Origin: Chitinophagaceae bacterium
Lineage (GTDB): Bacteria; Bacteroidota; Bacteroidia; Chitinophagales; Chitinophagaceae
NCBI GenBank assembly: GCA_016720825.1
Contig: JADKJV010000012.1
Coordinates: 49,397-113,396 of the forward strand
Direction: 5' to 3'
DNA length: 64,000 nucleotides
Part shown: one piece after another, positions 1-10,515 of the stretch
Position numbering within the stretch: the first letter of the stretch is position 1
Layout of the letters: each line of letters begins with the position of its first letter
Made by a program: the position numbers and the translations under genes
Notes under the pieces: generated by a model
Told to the model about the DNA's origin: nothing
Databases searched by the model: none
Seen by the model: only the letters and a program-made list of their open reading frames with translations

Positions 1-34
1 TCAGATTAATAGCTTACAATACTTCAACATATTC

Positions 35-70
35 AAAGCTCATCTGATTTATCGGATGAGCTTTTTTGTT
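35..70 (+). terminator. Rho-independent terminator of an upstream gene
   Basis: A perfect 10-bp stem (35-44 with 55-64, arms AAAGCTCATC and GATGAGCTTT) is followed by a run of T. It would end a plus-strand transcript whose gene lies before the window. Confidence 0.75.
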
Positions 71-119
71 TTTAAGGCTCACCGGTAAACGTTTCTTCTT
101 CTTTCTTGAAATAATTCAA

Positions 120-205
120 ACCACAGAGTTCACAGAGTTCGGCACAGAGTACACAGATTTATACAATTCTGTGTACTCTGTGCAATACTCTGTGTACTCT
201 GTGGT
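120..205. repeat. Long imperfect palindrome, ACCACA...TGTGGT hairpin family, copy 1
   Basis: The arms run from ACCACAGAG at 120 to CTCTGTGGT ending at 205 and are built from repeated CACAGAGT units and their complement. Two related elements lie at 5270-5350 and 28117-28201, with the same ends but a different interior. It sits just before the start codon at 234. The ATG at 66 would require translating through this repeat, which is one reason to prefer 234 as the start of the next gene. Confidence 0.8.
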
Positions 206-233
206 AAAAATTCTCAAAAACAAAAGCAGAAAC

Positions 234-1421
234 ATGAGCACCAACGCAACACAACTGATCCATGCAATCCCCGTAGATGAACTCACCGGAGCCCTTTCCG
301 TTCCCATCTACCAGACTTCCACTTTTGTTCAGGAAGCCCCCGGCGTAAACAAAGGTTTTGATTATGCCCGTACCGGTAACCCGACACGCTCGGCACTGGA
401 AAACCTGATTGCCACACTGGAAGGCGGCAGCACCGGCGTTGCATTTGGCAGCGGACTGGCAGCAATTGATGCTGTATTGAAACTGCTGAAGAGCGGTGAT
501 GAAATCCTGGCGGTAGATGATATCTATGGCGGTGCTTTCCGTTTGTTCACGCATGTGTATGAGAAATTCGGCATCAGCGTGAATTATGTAGATACCACCA
601 ATGCAGAAAATGTTTTCGATGCAGTTACTCCTGCAACAAAACTGATCTGGATTGAAACTCCCACGAACCCCACTTTGAAAGTGTCGGACATTGAAGCCAT
701 CGCTAAAATTGCAAAAAGCAATCACTGCCTGCTTTGTGTTGACAATACGTTTGCCTCCCCCGCCCTGCAGCAACCCCTGCAACTGGGTGCGGATATCGTA
801 GTCCATTCAGCCACCAAATACCTCGGCGGTCACAGTGACCTGATTGCAGGACTCGTGGTAACGAAAGAAAAAACATTAGGAGATAAAATCAAATTCATCC
901 AGAATGCCAGTGGTGCTATCCTTTCACCTTTCGACAGCTGGCTCGTGATCCGTGGTATTGAAACCTTATCACTCCGTATAAAACAACATTGCATCAATGC
1001 CGCAGCAGTTGCAGAATTCCTGATTACACATCCGGCTGTTGATAAAGTATTTTATCCCGGACTGGCCACGCATCACAACCACGCTGTGGCAGCGAGACAA
1101 AGCAGGGGCTTTGGCGGTATTGTTTCGTTCACACTGAAAAATGATACAGAAGAAGCAGCCACAGCATTTGTTACCTCTACCCAATATTTCAAACTGGCCG
1201 AAAGCCTGGGGGGTGTGAAAAGCCTGCTCTGCCATCCGGCCCAGATGACACACAAATCCATCCCTGCTGAAAAAAGGCAAAAAGCCGGTGTGGCCGACAG
1301 CCTGATCAGGCTTTCTGTGGGACTGGAAGAATCAGCCGATTTAATCCGTGACCTCGAAAACGCTTTTGATGCCGTTGACGCAAAAATCCGCACCCGGGAA
1401 ACAGCGACAGTTAACAATTAA
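234..1421 (+). CDS. Cystathionine gamma-synthase / beta- or gamma-lyase family PLP enzyme
   Basis: A 395-residue member of the Cys/Met-metabolism PLP-dependent family (fold type I), cytoplasmic. The PLP lysine is K195 in SATKYLGGHSD, and the family motifs YARTGNPT and DNTFASP are visible. Family members interconvert cystathionine, cysteine and homocysteine, or transfer a succinyl/acetyl-homoserine group; sequence alone does not separate synthase from lyase here. The start at 234 is chosen because the open frame upstream (from 66) runs through a palindromic repeat, and because 234 gives the usual family length and N-terminus. The metY-metX-hom operon follows after a 218-nt gap with its own promoter, so this gene is probably transcribed separately but belongs to the same methionine/cysteine pathway. 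Confidence 0.9.
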   Translation: MSTNATQLIHAIPVDELTGALSVPIYQTSTFVQEAPGVNKGFDYARTGNPTRSALENLIATLEGGSTGVAFGSGLAAIDAVLKLLKSGDEILAVDDIYGGAFRLFTHVYEKFGISVNYVDTTNAENVFDAVTPATKLIWIETPTNPTLKVSDIEAIAKIAKSNHCLLCVDNTFASPALQQPLQLGADIVVHSATKYLGGHSDLIAGLVVTKEKTLGDKIKFIQNASGAILSPFDSWLVIRGIETLSLRIKQHCINAAAVAEFLITHPAVDKVFYPGLATHHNHAVAARQSRGFGGIVSFTLKNDTEEAATAFVTSTQYFKLAESLGGVKSLLCHPAQMTHKSIPAEKRQKAGVADSLIRLSVGLEESADLIRDLENAFDAVDAKIRTRETATVNN

Positions 1422-1444
1422 TTACAGAAAACTGACAGGCCATT

Positions 1445-1476
1445 TTTGATTTACCAGATAAAGTCTATTAATTTAG
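1445..1476 (+). promoter_or_regulatory. Candidate Bacteroidota promoter for metY-metX-hom
   Basis: A TTTG box at 1445-1448 and TAATTTAG at 1469-1476 are separated by 20 nt, matching the Bacteroidota consensus TTTG-N(17-23)-TAnnTTTG at all but one position. Transcription would begin near 1483, leaving a leader of about 157 nt. Confidence 0.5.
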
Positions 1477-1482
1477 TAGAAT

Positions 1483-2965
<1,483 letters not shown>

Positions 2966-2967
2966 TT

Positions 2968-4014
2968 ATGCCCCAAATTTTTCAATATGAAATTCCATTC
3001 AGGCTGGAGTCGGGACAAAAACTGTCCCGGCTTCGCCTTGCCTATGATACCTGGGGCGAACTGAATGAAGCAGCCGATAATGTGGTGTGGGTGTTCCATG
3101 CGCTCACGGCCAACAGCCGGGTGGATGAGTGGTGGCCGGGTTTAACCGGTGAAGGAAAATTGTTTGACCCTTCCCGCTATTTTATCATTTGTGTGAATAT
3201 GCCCGGCAGTTGCTATGGCAGCAGCGGGCCGCTTGATGTGAATCCTGATACCGGCCACGTGTACTATCACGACTTCACATTCTTCACCACCCGTGATATG
3301 ATCCGTGCATACAGTTTATTAAAAACCGAACTGGGTATCCGCAAAATTGCCATTGGCATAGGCGGTTCCATGGGCGGGCAACAGCTGCTTGAATGGGCCG
3401 TGGAAGAACCAGCCTTGTTTGAATATATCATTCCGCTGGCAACGAATGCACAACATTCGCCCTGGGCTGTTGCGTTCAACGCATCGCAAAGACTGGCTAT
3501 TGAAACGGACAGTACCTGGAAAGAAAAAAACGGGAAGGCCGGTATTGACGGCATGAAAACGGCAAGGGCCATTGCATTGCTTTCTTACCGGAATTACCAG
3601 ACATACGCGCTTGCACAGACGGAAGACAACCCGGATAAGCTGGATCGTTTTAAAAGTGAATCCTACCAGCAATACCAGGGAGAGAAACTGGCAAAACGTT
3701 TCAATGCTTTCAGTTATTATTTCCTGAGCAAAAGCATGGATGCGCATAACATTGGCAGGAACCGGGGTGGTGTGATTCCTGCTTTACAAAAAATTACAGC
3801 CCAAACGCTGGTGATCAGTATCCGTACTGACATCCTGTTTCCGCCGGCGGAACAGGAATTCCTGGCGGCACATATACCCGGTGCACAATACCGGGAAATC
3901 CATTCTGATTTCGGTCACGATGGATTCCTGCTGGAATTTACAGCTATCGAAAACCAGATCCGGGCTTTTATCAACCCGGTGAGAAATTCAATCACTGAAC
4001 AACAATTAACCTGA
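2968..4014 (+). CDS. metX: Homoserine O-acetyltransferase
   Basis: A 348-residue alpha/beta-hydrolase-fold acyltransferase that moves acetyl from acetyl-CoA to homoserine. The catalytic triad is readable: nucleophile S134 in GGSMGGQ, D288 in RTDILFPP and H317 in DFGHDGF. The MetX signature LTANSR lies near the N-terminus. The gene sits between metY and hom; its stop shares one base with the hom start (TGATG), indicating coupled translation. Together hom, metX and metY carry aspartate semialdehyde to homocysteine. Confidence 0.93.
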   Translation: MPQIFQYEIPFRLESGQKLSRLRLAYDTWGELNEAADNVVWVFHALTANSRVDEWWPGLTGEGKLFDPSRYFIICVNMPGSCYGSSGPLDVNPDTGHVYYHDFTFFTTRDMIRAYSLLKTELGIRKIAIGIGGSMGGQQLLEWAVEEPALFEYIIPLATNAQHSPWAVAFNASQRLAIETDSTWKEKNGKAGIDGMKTARAIALLSYRNYQTYALAQTEDNPDKLDRFKSESYQQYQGEKLAKRFNAFSYYFLSKSMDAHNIGRNRGGVIPALQKITAQTLVISIRTDILFPPAEQEFLAAHIPGAQYREIHSDFGHDGFLLEFTAIENQIRAFINPVRNSITEQQLT

Positions 4015-5270
4015 TGGGAACGGATAAACAATTAACAATCGGACTATTTGGATTTGGCGTGGTAGGTGAAGGCATTTACAAAGTGCTGGAGCAAACACCG
4101 TCGCTGCGTGCAAGGATTAAAAAAATCTGCATTAAAAACCCGGCTAAAAGAAGGAATGCACCTGCAGCCTTATTTACAACAGATAAAAATGACTTGCTGC
4201 AGGATAATGACATCAACGTGATCGTGGAAGTGATTGATGATGCTGATGCTGCGTTTGAAATCGTTACGACTGCATTGCAAAACGGGAAAGATGTGGTGAG
4301 TGCCAGCAAAAAAATGCTCGCTGAACATTTACCCGCCCTGCTGGAACTCCAGGAAAGAGCAGACCGGTCCTTATTATATGAAGCAGCCGCCTGCGCTTCG
4401 GTGCCGGTTATCCGAAACGTGGAAGAATATTATGATAACGACCTGCTGCATTCTATCACCGCAATCATCAATGGATCCACGAATTATATCCTCACAAAAA
4501 TGACCGAAGAAGGCCTTGATTTCAAACAGGCCCTTACAGAAGCCAGACAAAATGGTTTTGCAGAAAGCAATCCCGTACTGGATGTGGAAGGTTATGATGC
4601 GGCGAATAAATGGTCTATCCTGCTCACCCATGCATATGGTATGATCGCCGCACCGGGCTCTTTTTTATTCAGTGGTATCCAACATGTACACAGCCTCGAT
4701 ACCGAAGTAGCTGCTTCGCGCAAACAGGTTATCAAACTGGTGGCCCGTGCACAAAAATTGACAAACGGTAAAGTGGCAGCCCTGGTATTACCACAATTTG
4801 TAAGTGTCGATGATCACCTGGCCTTTGTACGCAATGAATACAACGGTGTGGTCATTGAAAGCAGCTTCGCAGACAAACAATTCTTCTATGGGAAAGGGGC
4901 CGGCAGTTTCCCTACCGCTTCAGCCATCCTGAGTGACCTGGCCGCCCTGCGTTATAATTATAAATACGAATACAAAAAACGCTATCACCATAAACCACAC
5001 GAAACCGATCATCAGATTTTCCTCCGTGTTTATCTCAGTTTCCAAACAGTGGCTGACCTGCCTCGTGAAAAATTTGAATGGATTGAAGAATGGCATGCCG
5101 GACAGGAACGCAGTTATTGCTGTGGCGTAATTGTAGTGGAAAGGCTGACCGAAAATGACTGGTGGAAACAGAATGGTATTTCACTGATACTGCTTCCTGA
5201 TCCGATAGTGGAAGAAACTTTGACCAGAAAACTACGGCAAAGAAGTCTTGAATTAGCAGGGGTTATTTAA
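4014..5270 (+). CDS. hom: Homoserine dehydrogenase
   Basis: 418 residues. The N-terminal Rossmann motif GFGVVGEG binds NAD(P)H. The catalytic-domain signature NGSTNYILTKM and the segment GYDAANKWSIL follow. The last 80 or so residues (FLRVYLSFQTVADL to the end) look like a C-terminal ACT-type regulatory domain, which in this family gives feedback control by threonine. It reduces aspartate semialdehyde to homoserine and supplies MetX. Last gene of the operon, with a long hairpin starting at its stop codon. Confidence 0.92.
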   Translation: MGTDKQLTIGLFGFGVVGEGIYKVLEQTPSLRARIKKICIKNPAKRRNAPAALFTTDKNDLLQDNDINVIVEVIDDADAAFEIVTTALQNGKDVVSASKKMLAEHLPALLELQERADRSLLYEAAACASVPVIRNVEEYYDNDLLHSITAIINGSTNYILTKMTEEGLDFKQALTEARQNGFAESNPVLDVEGYDAANKWSILLTHAYGMIAAPGSFLFSGIQHVHSLDTEVAASRKQVIKLVARAQKLTNGKVAALVLPQFVSVDDHLAFVRNEYNGVVIESSFADKQFFYGKGAGSFPTASAILSDLAALRYNYKYEYKKRYHHKPHETDHQIFLRVYLSFQTVADLPREKFEWIEEWHAGQERSYCCGVIVVERLTENDWWKQNGISLILLPDPIVEETLTRKLRQRSLELAGVI

Positions 5271-5350
5271 CCACAAGGTGCACAAAGATTAACTAAGGCC
5301 ACAAAGGTTCAACCCTTGTGGTCTTAGTTAATCTTTGTGCACTTTGTGGT
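5270..5350. repeat. Long palindrome, ACCACA...TGTGGT hairpin family, copy 2
   Basis: An almost perfect inverted repeat of about 38 nt per arm begins at the last base of the hom stop codon. The left arm reads ACCACAAGGTGCAC and the right arm ends GTGCACTTTGTGGT. It can fold into one long stem in RNA and probably shields the two flanking operons from each other. Its right end supplies the TTTG box of the next promoter. Confidence 0.8.
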
Positions 5351-5371
5351 TTTGTATTTCCCATACCTTTG
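5343..5371 (+). promoter_or_regulatory. Candidate promoter for the first polysaccharide glycosyltransferase
   Basis: TTTG at 5343-5346, inside the right arm of the hairpin repeat, and an exact TAnnTTTG box (TACCTTTG, 5364-5371) are 17 nt apart. Transcription would begin near 5378, just before the ATG at 5387. Confidence 0.55.
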
Positions 5372-5386
5372 CCCATATTCATTTTT

Positions 5387-6350
5387 ATGCGCGAGTTATC
5401 AGTCGTCATTACGGTTATGGATGAAGAGAAAAACATCAAACCCCTGCTGGAAGCAGTGCGGGGTGCGCTGGCCGGTATTGACTATGAAGTGATCCTGGTG
5501 GATGATGGTTCTGCAGACCAGACCAAACGTGAGGTGCTTGCCAATGCAGATGACAGGACCATCCTGGTTGAACTCCGCAAAAATTACGGACAGAGTACGG
5601 CTATGACAGCCGGTATTGACCATTCTCAAGGGCGTTATGTTGCCTTGCTGGATGGTGACCTGCAGAATGACCCCACGGATATCCCTTCGATGCTGGAGTT
5701 ACTGAAAAATGAAGACTGGGATGTGGTGGCCGGAAACCGCAAGAACCGCAAGGATGGTTTTATCCTCCGCAAAATACCAAGCCGGATCGCCAATGCGCTG
5801 ATCCGCAGGATGACTGGTGTATATATCAAAGATTATGGCTGCACATTGAAAGTGTTCAGGCGCGAGATCGCAGAAGAACTTGGATTGTACGGGGAGCTCC
5901 ACCGATTTATTCCCGTGCTGGCTAAATTACAGGGAGCCCGCATTACACAGGTGGATGTAAAACACCACGCAACGTGTACACGGTAAAAGCAAATATGGCA
6001 TTAACCGCACATTTAAAGTGATGAGTGACCTGGTGCTGATGGTATTCATGCGAAAATACATGCAGAAACCAATGCACCTGTTCGGAACAATTGGTTTTAT
6101 CAGTTTCGGCCTCGGTATGCTGATCAATTTATATTTACTGGTATGGAAACTGATGGGGCATGATATCTGGAACAGGCCATTGCTCATCTTAGGACTTATC
6201 CTGCTGCTGGGTGGCATCCAGTTTATCACCATTGGTATTATTGCAGATATTAATGTGCGTACATATTACGAATCCCAGAATAAGAAAACGTACAACATCC
6301 GCAGACTGTTCCGCGGGAAGGAAGATGTAACAGCGTCCAAAGAAAAATAA
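5387..6350 (+). CDS. Family 2 glycosyltransferase, polyprenyl-phosphate type (one indel)
   Basis: Resembles dolichol-/undecaprenyl-phosphate sugar synthases (GtrB/ArnC/DPM1-like): an N-terminal GT-A domain with ILVDDGSAD and the DGDLQNDP metal-binding motif, then two C-terminal transmembrane helices (around HLFGTIGFISFG and LLILGLILLLGG). Such enzymes load a sugar onto a lipid carrier at the inner membrane. The frame breaks at 5971-5972, where one extra A follows GCA; removing it joins HHA to RVHGKSKYGINR, the expected family sequence, and gives a 320-residue protein. I read this as a consensus error. The start at 5387 is preferred over upstream codons because the latter lie in the hairpin. 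Confidence 0.82.
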
Positions 6351-6358
6351 CCCCCTTT

Positions 6359-7333
6359 TTACTTAAGTAATAATTCCCGTTGCAGGTTAAACCATTCGTA
6401 AAACCGGGAGAGGCCATCACGCAATGTGGTTTGCGGATGGTAATCCAGCAACGCAGCTGCCCGGGAAATATCTGCAAATGTTTTGGGAACATCACCAGGC
6501 TGGGCAGGCAACATATTCTTTACGGCTTTTAATCCCGTGACTGATTCCAATGCGCTGATCAGGTCATTTAATGTAACTGCATAACGATTGCCGAGGTTGA
6601 TGATTTCAAAATCGCTGCCCGTGTAATCAACGGCTGCCATTACTCCCTTCACCGTATCATCTACATAAGTATAATCACGACTGGTGCTGCCATCACCAAA
6701 AACGGGAATGGGTTTTCCCTGCACCATGGATTTGGTGAAATTATGTATCGCCAGATCTGGGCGCTGCCCGGGGCCATACACGGTAAAGAAACGGAGTGCA
6801 ATAAAACGGATGCCATATAATTTATGGTATACATGCCCCAGCATTTCACCTGACAATTTGGTCATTGCATAGGGGCTGATTGGCATCAGCTGTTCATCTT
6901 CTTTCCACGGAAAATGATCATTCACTCCATACACACTGCTGCTTGATGCAAAAACAAATTGTTTGATTTTTTCCTGTACAGCATAATCAAGCAGGTGTTG
7001 CAGTCCGATTACATTGGAACGCTGGTAAGCCAGGGGATTTTCAATACTGGGTCTCACCCCCGCTTTTGCCGCCAGGTGAATGATGGCATCCACTTTTTCC
7101 GGAACTACCGCTTTAATAGCTGCAGGACCCGCATCCGCCAGGTCCATTCTTACCAGCCTGAAACCGGGCTGGTTCAAAAACCCGGCGATGTTCATCTCTT
7201 TGATATCTGTGGAATAGAAAGGATCAAAATTATCAATGCAGGTTATCCGGATTCCGGGCTCTTTCCGGAACAATGCCTGTATCAGGTTACTGCCAATGAA
7301 TCCGGCCCCGCCGGTTACCAGGTAATGTTTCAT
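6359..7333 (-). CDS. NAD-dependent sugar-nucleotide epimerase, UDP-glucuronate 4-epimerase-like
   Basis: A 324-residue extended short-chain dehydrogenase. The N-terminal TGGAGFIGSNL binds NAD and the catalytic YxxxK is SPYAMTK. The segments DNFDPFY, AAKAGVRPSIENP and RFFTVYGPGQRPD are characteristic of UDP-glucuronate 4-epimerases and close relatives. It should supply a hexuronic acid or related sugar nucleotide for the polysaccharide locus. It is convergent with the preceding glycosyltransferase, and its 5' end overlaps the divergently read flippase gene by a few bases. Confidence 0.85.
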   Translation of the reverse strand: MKHYLVTGGAGFIGSNLIQALFRKEPGIRITCIDNFDPFYSTDIKEMNIAGFLNQPGFRLVRMDLADAGPAAIKAVVPEKVDAIIHLAAKAGVRPSIENPLAYQRSNVIGLQHLLDYAVQEKIKQFVFASSSSVYGVNDHFPWKEDEQLMPISPYAMTKLSGEMLGHVYHKLYGIRFIALRFFTVYGPGQRPDLAIHNFTKSMVQGKPIPVFGDGSTSRDYTYVDDTVKGVMAAVDYTGSDFEIINLGNRYAVTLNDLISALESVTGLKAVKNMLPAQPGDVPKTFADISRAAALLDYHPQTTLRDGLSRFYEWFNLQRELLLK

Positions 7334-8843
7334 GCTTCGGGCTGCAAGATAACCAATCTCCGGCGGGCAGCCCTTCCGGCAAAAACATTACTTTCACGGG
7401 CTGTGAAACAAAAGTCCGACAGGAAATTATATGCAGATATTTCTGCCAGCAGCCTCCAGGTGGTACTCAACCAGTTGCTGGGCCTGGCGGTATTCCTGAT
7501 TACCTCTTTCGGATTATCAAAAGAAATATATGGTGAACTGAACTGGTCGGTGGCGGTACTTAGCTTTATCACCGGCATACTTGGATTGCGGCTGGAACAA
7601 ATCATTGTAAAAAGAACAGCCGCCGGCGAACCGGCTTCTCCCCTGCTTACGGTATTCATGATGCACGTGTTCATCACAGGCATACTGCTGTTGCTGATAT
7701 TATTGCTGACTCATTTATTATTCCCGGATTTTTCTCTTTGCATGAATTAATGAGCTGGATTTGTTTTTCGCAATTGCTCACATATTTCGCTTCTCCCTTT
7801 CGCCAGATCGCCAATGGAAAAGAACGGTTTGACCTGCTGGCAACCATTGCCACCGTATCTAACCTGGTCAGGGTAACCGCATTGGTTGCCTGCTTACTGA
7901 CCCATGCATTTACCATCCGGAATGTGCTGATCATTTTTATTGCCGGCTCCGCCATGGAATGGATTACCGGTTACTGGCTGGTGAGAAATAAAATGCAGAT
8001 TGCATTTTCACTGCAGACAGGTTTTCGTGCATATGGAAAATTGCTGAAAGAAACCCTGCCTCAGGCCGGCGCAGCTATACTGATGGCAGGTATTACCCGA
8101 ATGGACTGGATCCTGATGGGTATTTTTTCCACGACAATATTCACCGCAGAATACAGTTTTGCTTACCGCGTTTTGAATTATCACCTTTACCGCTGTTAAT
8201 TGTTGCACCGGTTTTACTCACCCGGCTCTCTCGGTTTTACAGTGCAGATCCTGCCCGTGATTTACTCAGCCGCAAAGAAGACCTTGACCGGCTGATCCGC
8301 ATAGAAATGATCCTGGCCTGTTTTATCCCGCTGGTGATCAACCTGGCCTGGTCGCCGGTGTTTGACAGCCTGACTAAAAATAAATACGGCAGTGTAAACC
8401 AGTGGACATTTTTGATACTGAGCTGCTGCCTGCCATTCCAGTATATCAGCAACCTGAACTGGTCGGTTTTATTTGCGCAGGATAAATTGAAAACCATCCT
8501 GCGTATTACTGCGGTTACTTTTTTGATTATCCTGGCCGGTGATATTATTTGTATACCCCGCTGGGGCGGAACCGGTGCCGCGGCCGTTTATCTCGGTGCT
8601 ATGATTATTGAATACTTAAACTACTTCAGGCATTCACCCCTCCGGCAGGTTTCCGGATCATATATTTCACTCTTGATTTGCCTTTTGGCAGCCTTTTTTT
8701 CGGGTTTTTCGGCCATTCTGGTCACCGAAAACCCCTGGCTGCGGATTATCCTCGCTTCCTCCCTGTTTTTTTTACTGACATGGGCAACCCGGCAGCTCCG
8801 AAAATCCGATTTAAAGTTTGTCTATCAGCTGATTAGCAGATAA
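7325..8843 (+). CDS. Polysaccharide flippase, Wzx/MATE-like (two indels)
   Basis: A multi-pass membrane protein of about 506 residues that would flip lipid-linked repeat units across the inner membrane. Three consecutive open frames together read as one flippase: SLQVVLNQLLGLAVFLITSF, then ASPFRQIANGKERFD and AGITRMDWILMGIF, then NKYGSVNQWTFLIL. The breaks fall in T-runs at 7729-7733 and 8171-8174; one added T in each restores a single frame (FPDFFSLHEL, YRVFELSPLP). The ATG at 7325 overlaps the divergent epimerase; a GTG about 24 codons downstream is a possible alternative start. Confidence 0.75.
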
Positions 8844-8862
8844 AACAAGCAGCCAAATTATC

Positions 8863-10515
8863 ATGATCAATCGCCTGTCCCGGTATTTGCGAACATCGGC
8901 CCTTTCTATCCATTGGCCGTTGCTGCTATTCCTGTTAATGATCATGGATGTGAAGATGGCGGTGAAAGTGGTCGCACTCGTTATTTTCCTGGTCAGGGAT
9001 TATAAAATTTTCACAGCTAAAAATATTTTCAGACGCTCGCACACCTGGTTCTATGCAATCATGGCTGGCATAGTAGTGCTGCATGTAATCATTTCATTTT
9101 CTTCATTTAATTCCAATTACGTGGTGGCAGCCGGTCTGGGTTTGTTTTACTGGTTATGCTGTGTACTGGCCGCTGTGATCCTGCAGCGCGAAACCAGCAG
9201 GGCAGATACGAAAACACTTCACAATACGATCAGTTTATTTCTCCTGTTGAATATTTCATTTACAGCCCTGCAACTCCTGATGATTATGATTGATGCGGGT
9301 TCTGTGAATCCATTTACTTACCAGGGCATGCAGCAGAAATATTTTATCGGTACCGGCGACCTGCTGACAGGTATTACCATGGATGTGTCCACCACCAATG
9401 CGGTGATCTGTTCGATGGGAATTATTTATTGTCTTCATCGCAAACAATGGGTATTGACGCTGCTTTGCATGGCCTGCCTGCTGGTTACTGCCAGCAATAT
9501 TACTTTCCTGTTGCTGCTGCTTGTATTCGTTTTCATGTTCATTTTCCGTTCCACAAAACTCCAGAAAAGTATTATTACCATTTGCCTGTTCGGCGGCCTG
9601 GTCTTCATGACCAAAGTATCGCCGCAGAATAATACGTATGTAAAAGAAGCGTGGGGGAAAATGCTGGGCATTAAAAAAACAAAAGTGGTGGCACCGGAAG
9701 ACCTGCTCACTATTAAAGCCAAACCTGACAGCACTCTGAATGGCGAAGAAATCAAACAGAAAAAAGCCATGCTTGCGCTGGACAGTGTAAGTACCGCTGA
9801 AAAAAAGGAAACCGTTCCTGCTCGCATTACACCTGTTCCCACCACAAAAAAAGAACTGGTGGTATCAACTGGTCACAAACCTGTTTTACCAAAGGATAAT
9901 ATCCATACGCAGCCTTTCCAGCGCCGACATGACACCAGCGGTTACCAGCGTGCGTTACTCAGCTTTGCGGTAACCACACGGGCCGGTGTTGACACGAGCC
10001 TGAAAAAAACAAAATCAAGAAGGATTCCCGGGAAAATCATAGCACTGGAAGAAACAATCACATACCTCAACGCCCATCCTTTGCAATGGTTGATCGGTGC
10101 GGGTTGCGGTAATTTTTCTTCCAAACTGGCATTCCGGACAACGGCGCTTGGCATTTCCGGCGGATATCCTGAAAGATTCAAATACATCCATCCTGCTTTT
10201 TTAAAAAACCACCTGGCGTTGTATCTCAACTATTTCAGCAAGGATATCGAGATCCACTCTGTGATCAACAACCCGAATTCAGTTTACAACCAGTTATTAT
10301 CAGAATACGGGTTGGCAGGCATGGCCGCTTTCCTTGTTTTTTATGCCGGTTATTTTTTCCGGCAAACCAGGAAGAACAGTTATGCGCTTCCGTTGCTGCT
10401 TTTTTTGATGGGAACACTGGCGGTCGAATACTGGTTTGAACAATTATCCATTGTGATCCTTTTTGAATGTATGATGCTGATTCACCAGAAAGAAAAGGAG
10501 GCCGGCTATGAATAG
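8863..10515 (+). CDS. O-antigen polymerase/ligase-like membrane protein with a soluble insertion
   Basis: 550 residues. Many hydrophobic helices lie in residues 1-250 and again near 480-545. The region around residue 470 (NNPNSVYNQLLSEYGLAG) matches the H/N-N-x-Y-L-x-x-L-xx-E-G-hhG pattern of the Wzy_C/O-antigen ligase family, which joins or polymerises lipid-linked glycans. Odd: a hydrophilic, lysine- and threonine-rich stretch of about 150 residues (roughly 260-410) separates the two membrane regions, longer than usual for this family. Its last 8 nt overlap the next glycosyltransferase, so the genes are co-translated. Confidence 0.7.
   Translation: MINRLSRYLRTSALSIHWPLLLFLLMIMDVKMAVKVVALVIFLVRDYKIFTAKNIFRRSHTWFYAIMAGIVVLHVIISFSSFNSNYVVAAGLGLFYWLCCVLAAVILQRETSRADTKTLHNTISLFLLLNISFTALQLLMIMIDAGSVNPFTYQGMQQKYFIGTGDLLTGITMDVSTTNAVICSMGIIYCLHRKQWVLTLLCMACLLVTASNITFLLLLLVFVFMFIFRSTKLQKSIITICLFGGLVFMTKVSPQNNTYVKEAWGKMLGIKKTKVVAPEDLLTIKAKPDSTLNGEEIKQKKAMLALDSVSTAEKKETVPARITPVPTTKKELVVSTGHKPVLPKDNIHTQPFQRRHDTSGYQRALLSFAVTTRAGVDTSLKKTKSRRIPGKIIALEETITYLNAHPLQWLIGAGCGNFSSKLAFRTTALGISGGYPERFKYIHPAFLKNHLALYLNYFSKDIEIHSVINNPNSVYNQLLSEYGLAGMAAFLVFYAGYFFRQTRKNSYALPLLLFLMGTLAVEYWFEQLSIVILFECMMLIHQKEKEAGYE

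Noticed and set aside
116..307. Minus-strand open frame with repeated TEYTE-type residues
   Set aside because: It reads the hairpin repeat at 120-205 and the antisense of the first gene's start; no family resemblance.
159..806. 215-residue minus-strand open frame
   Set aside because: Antisense shadow of the trans-sulfuration gene, Cys/Gln-rich and without a motif.
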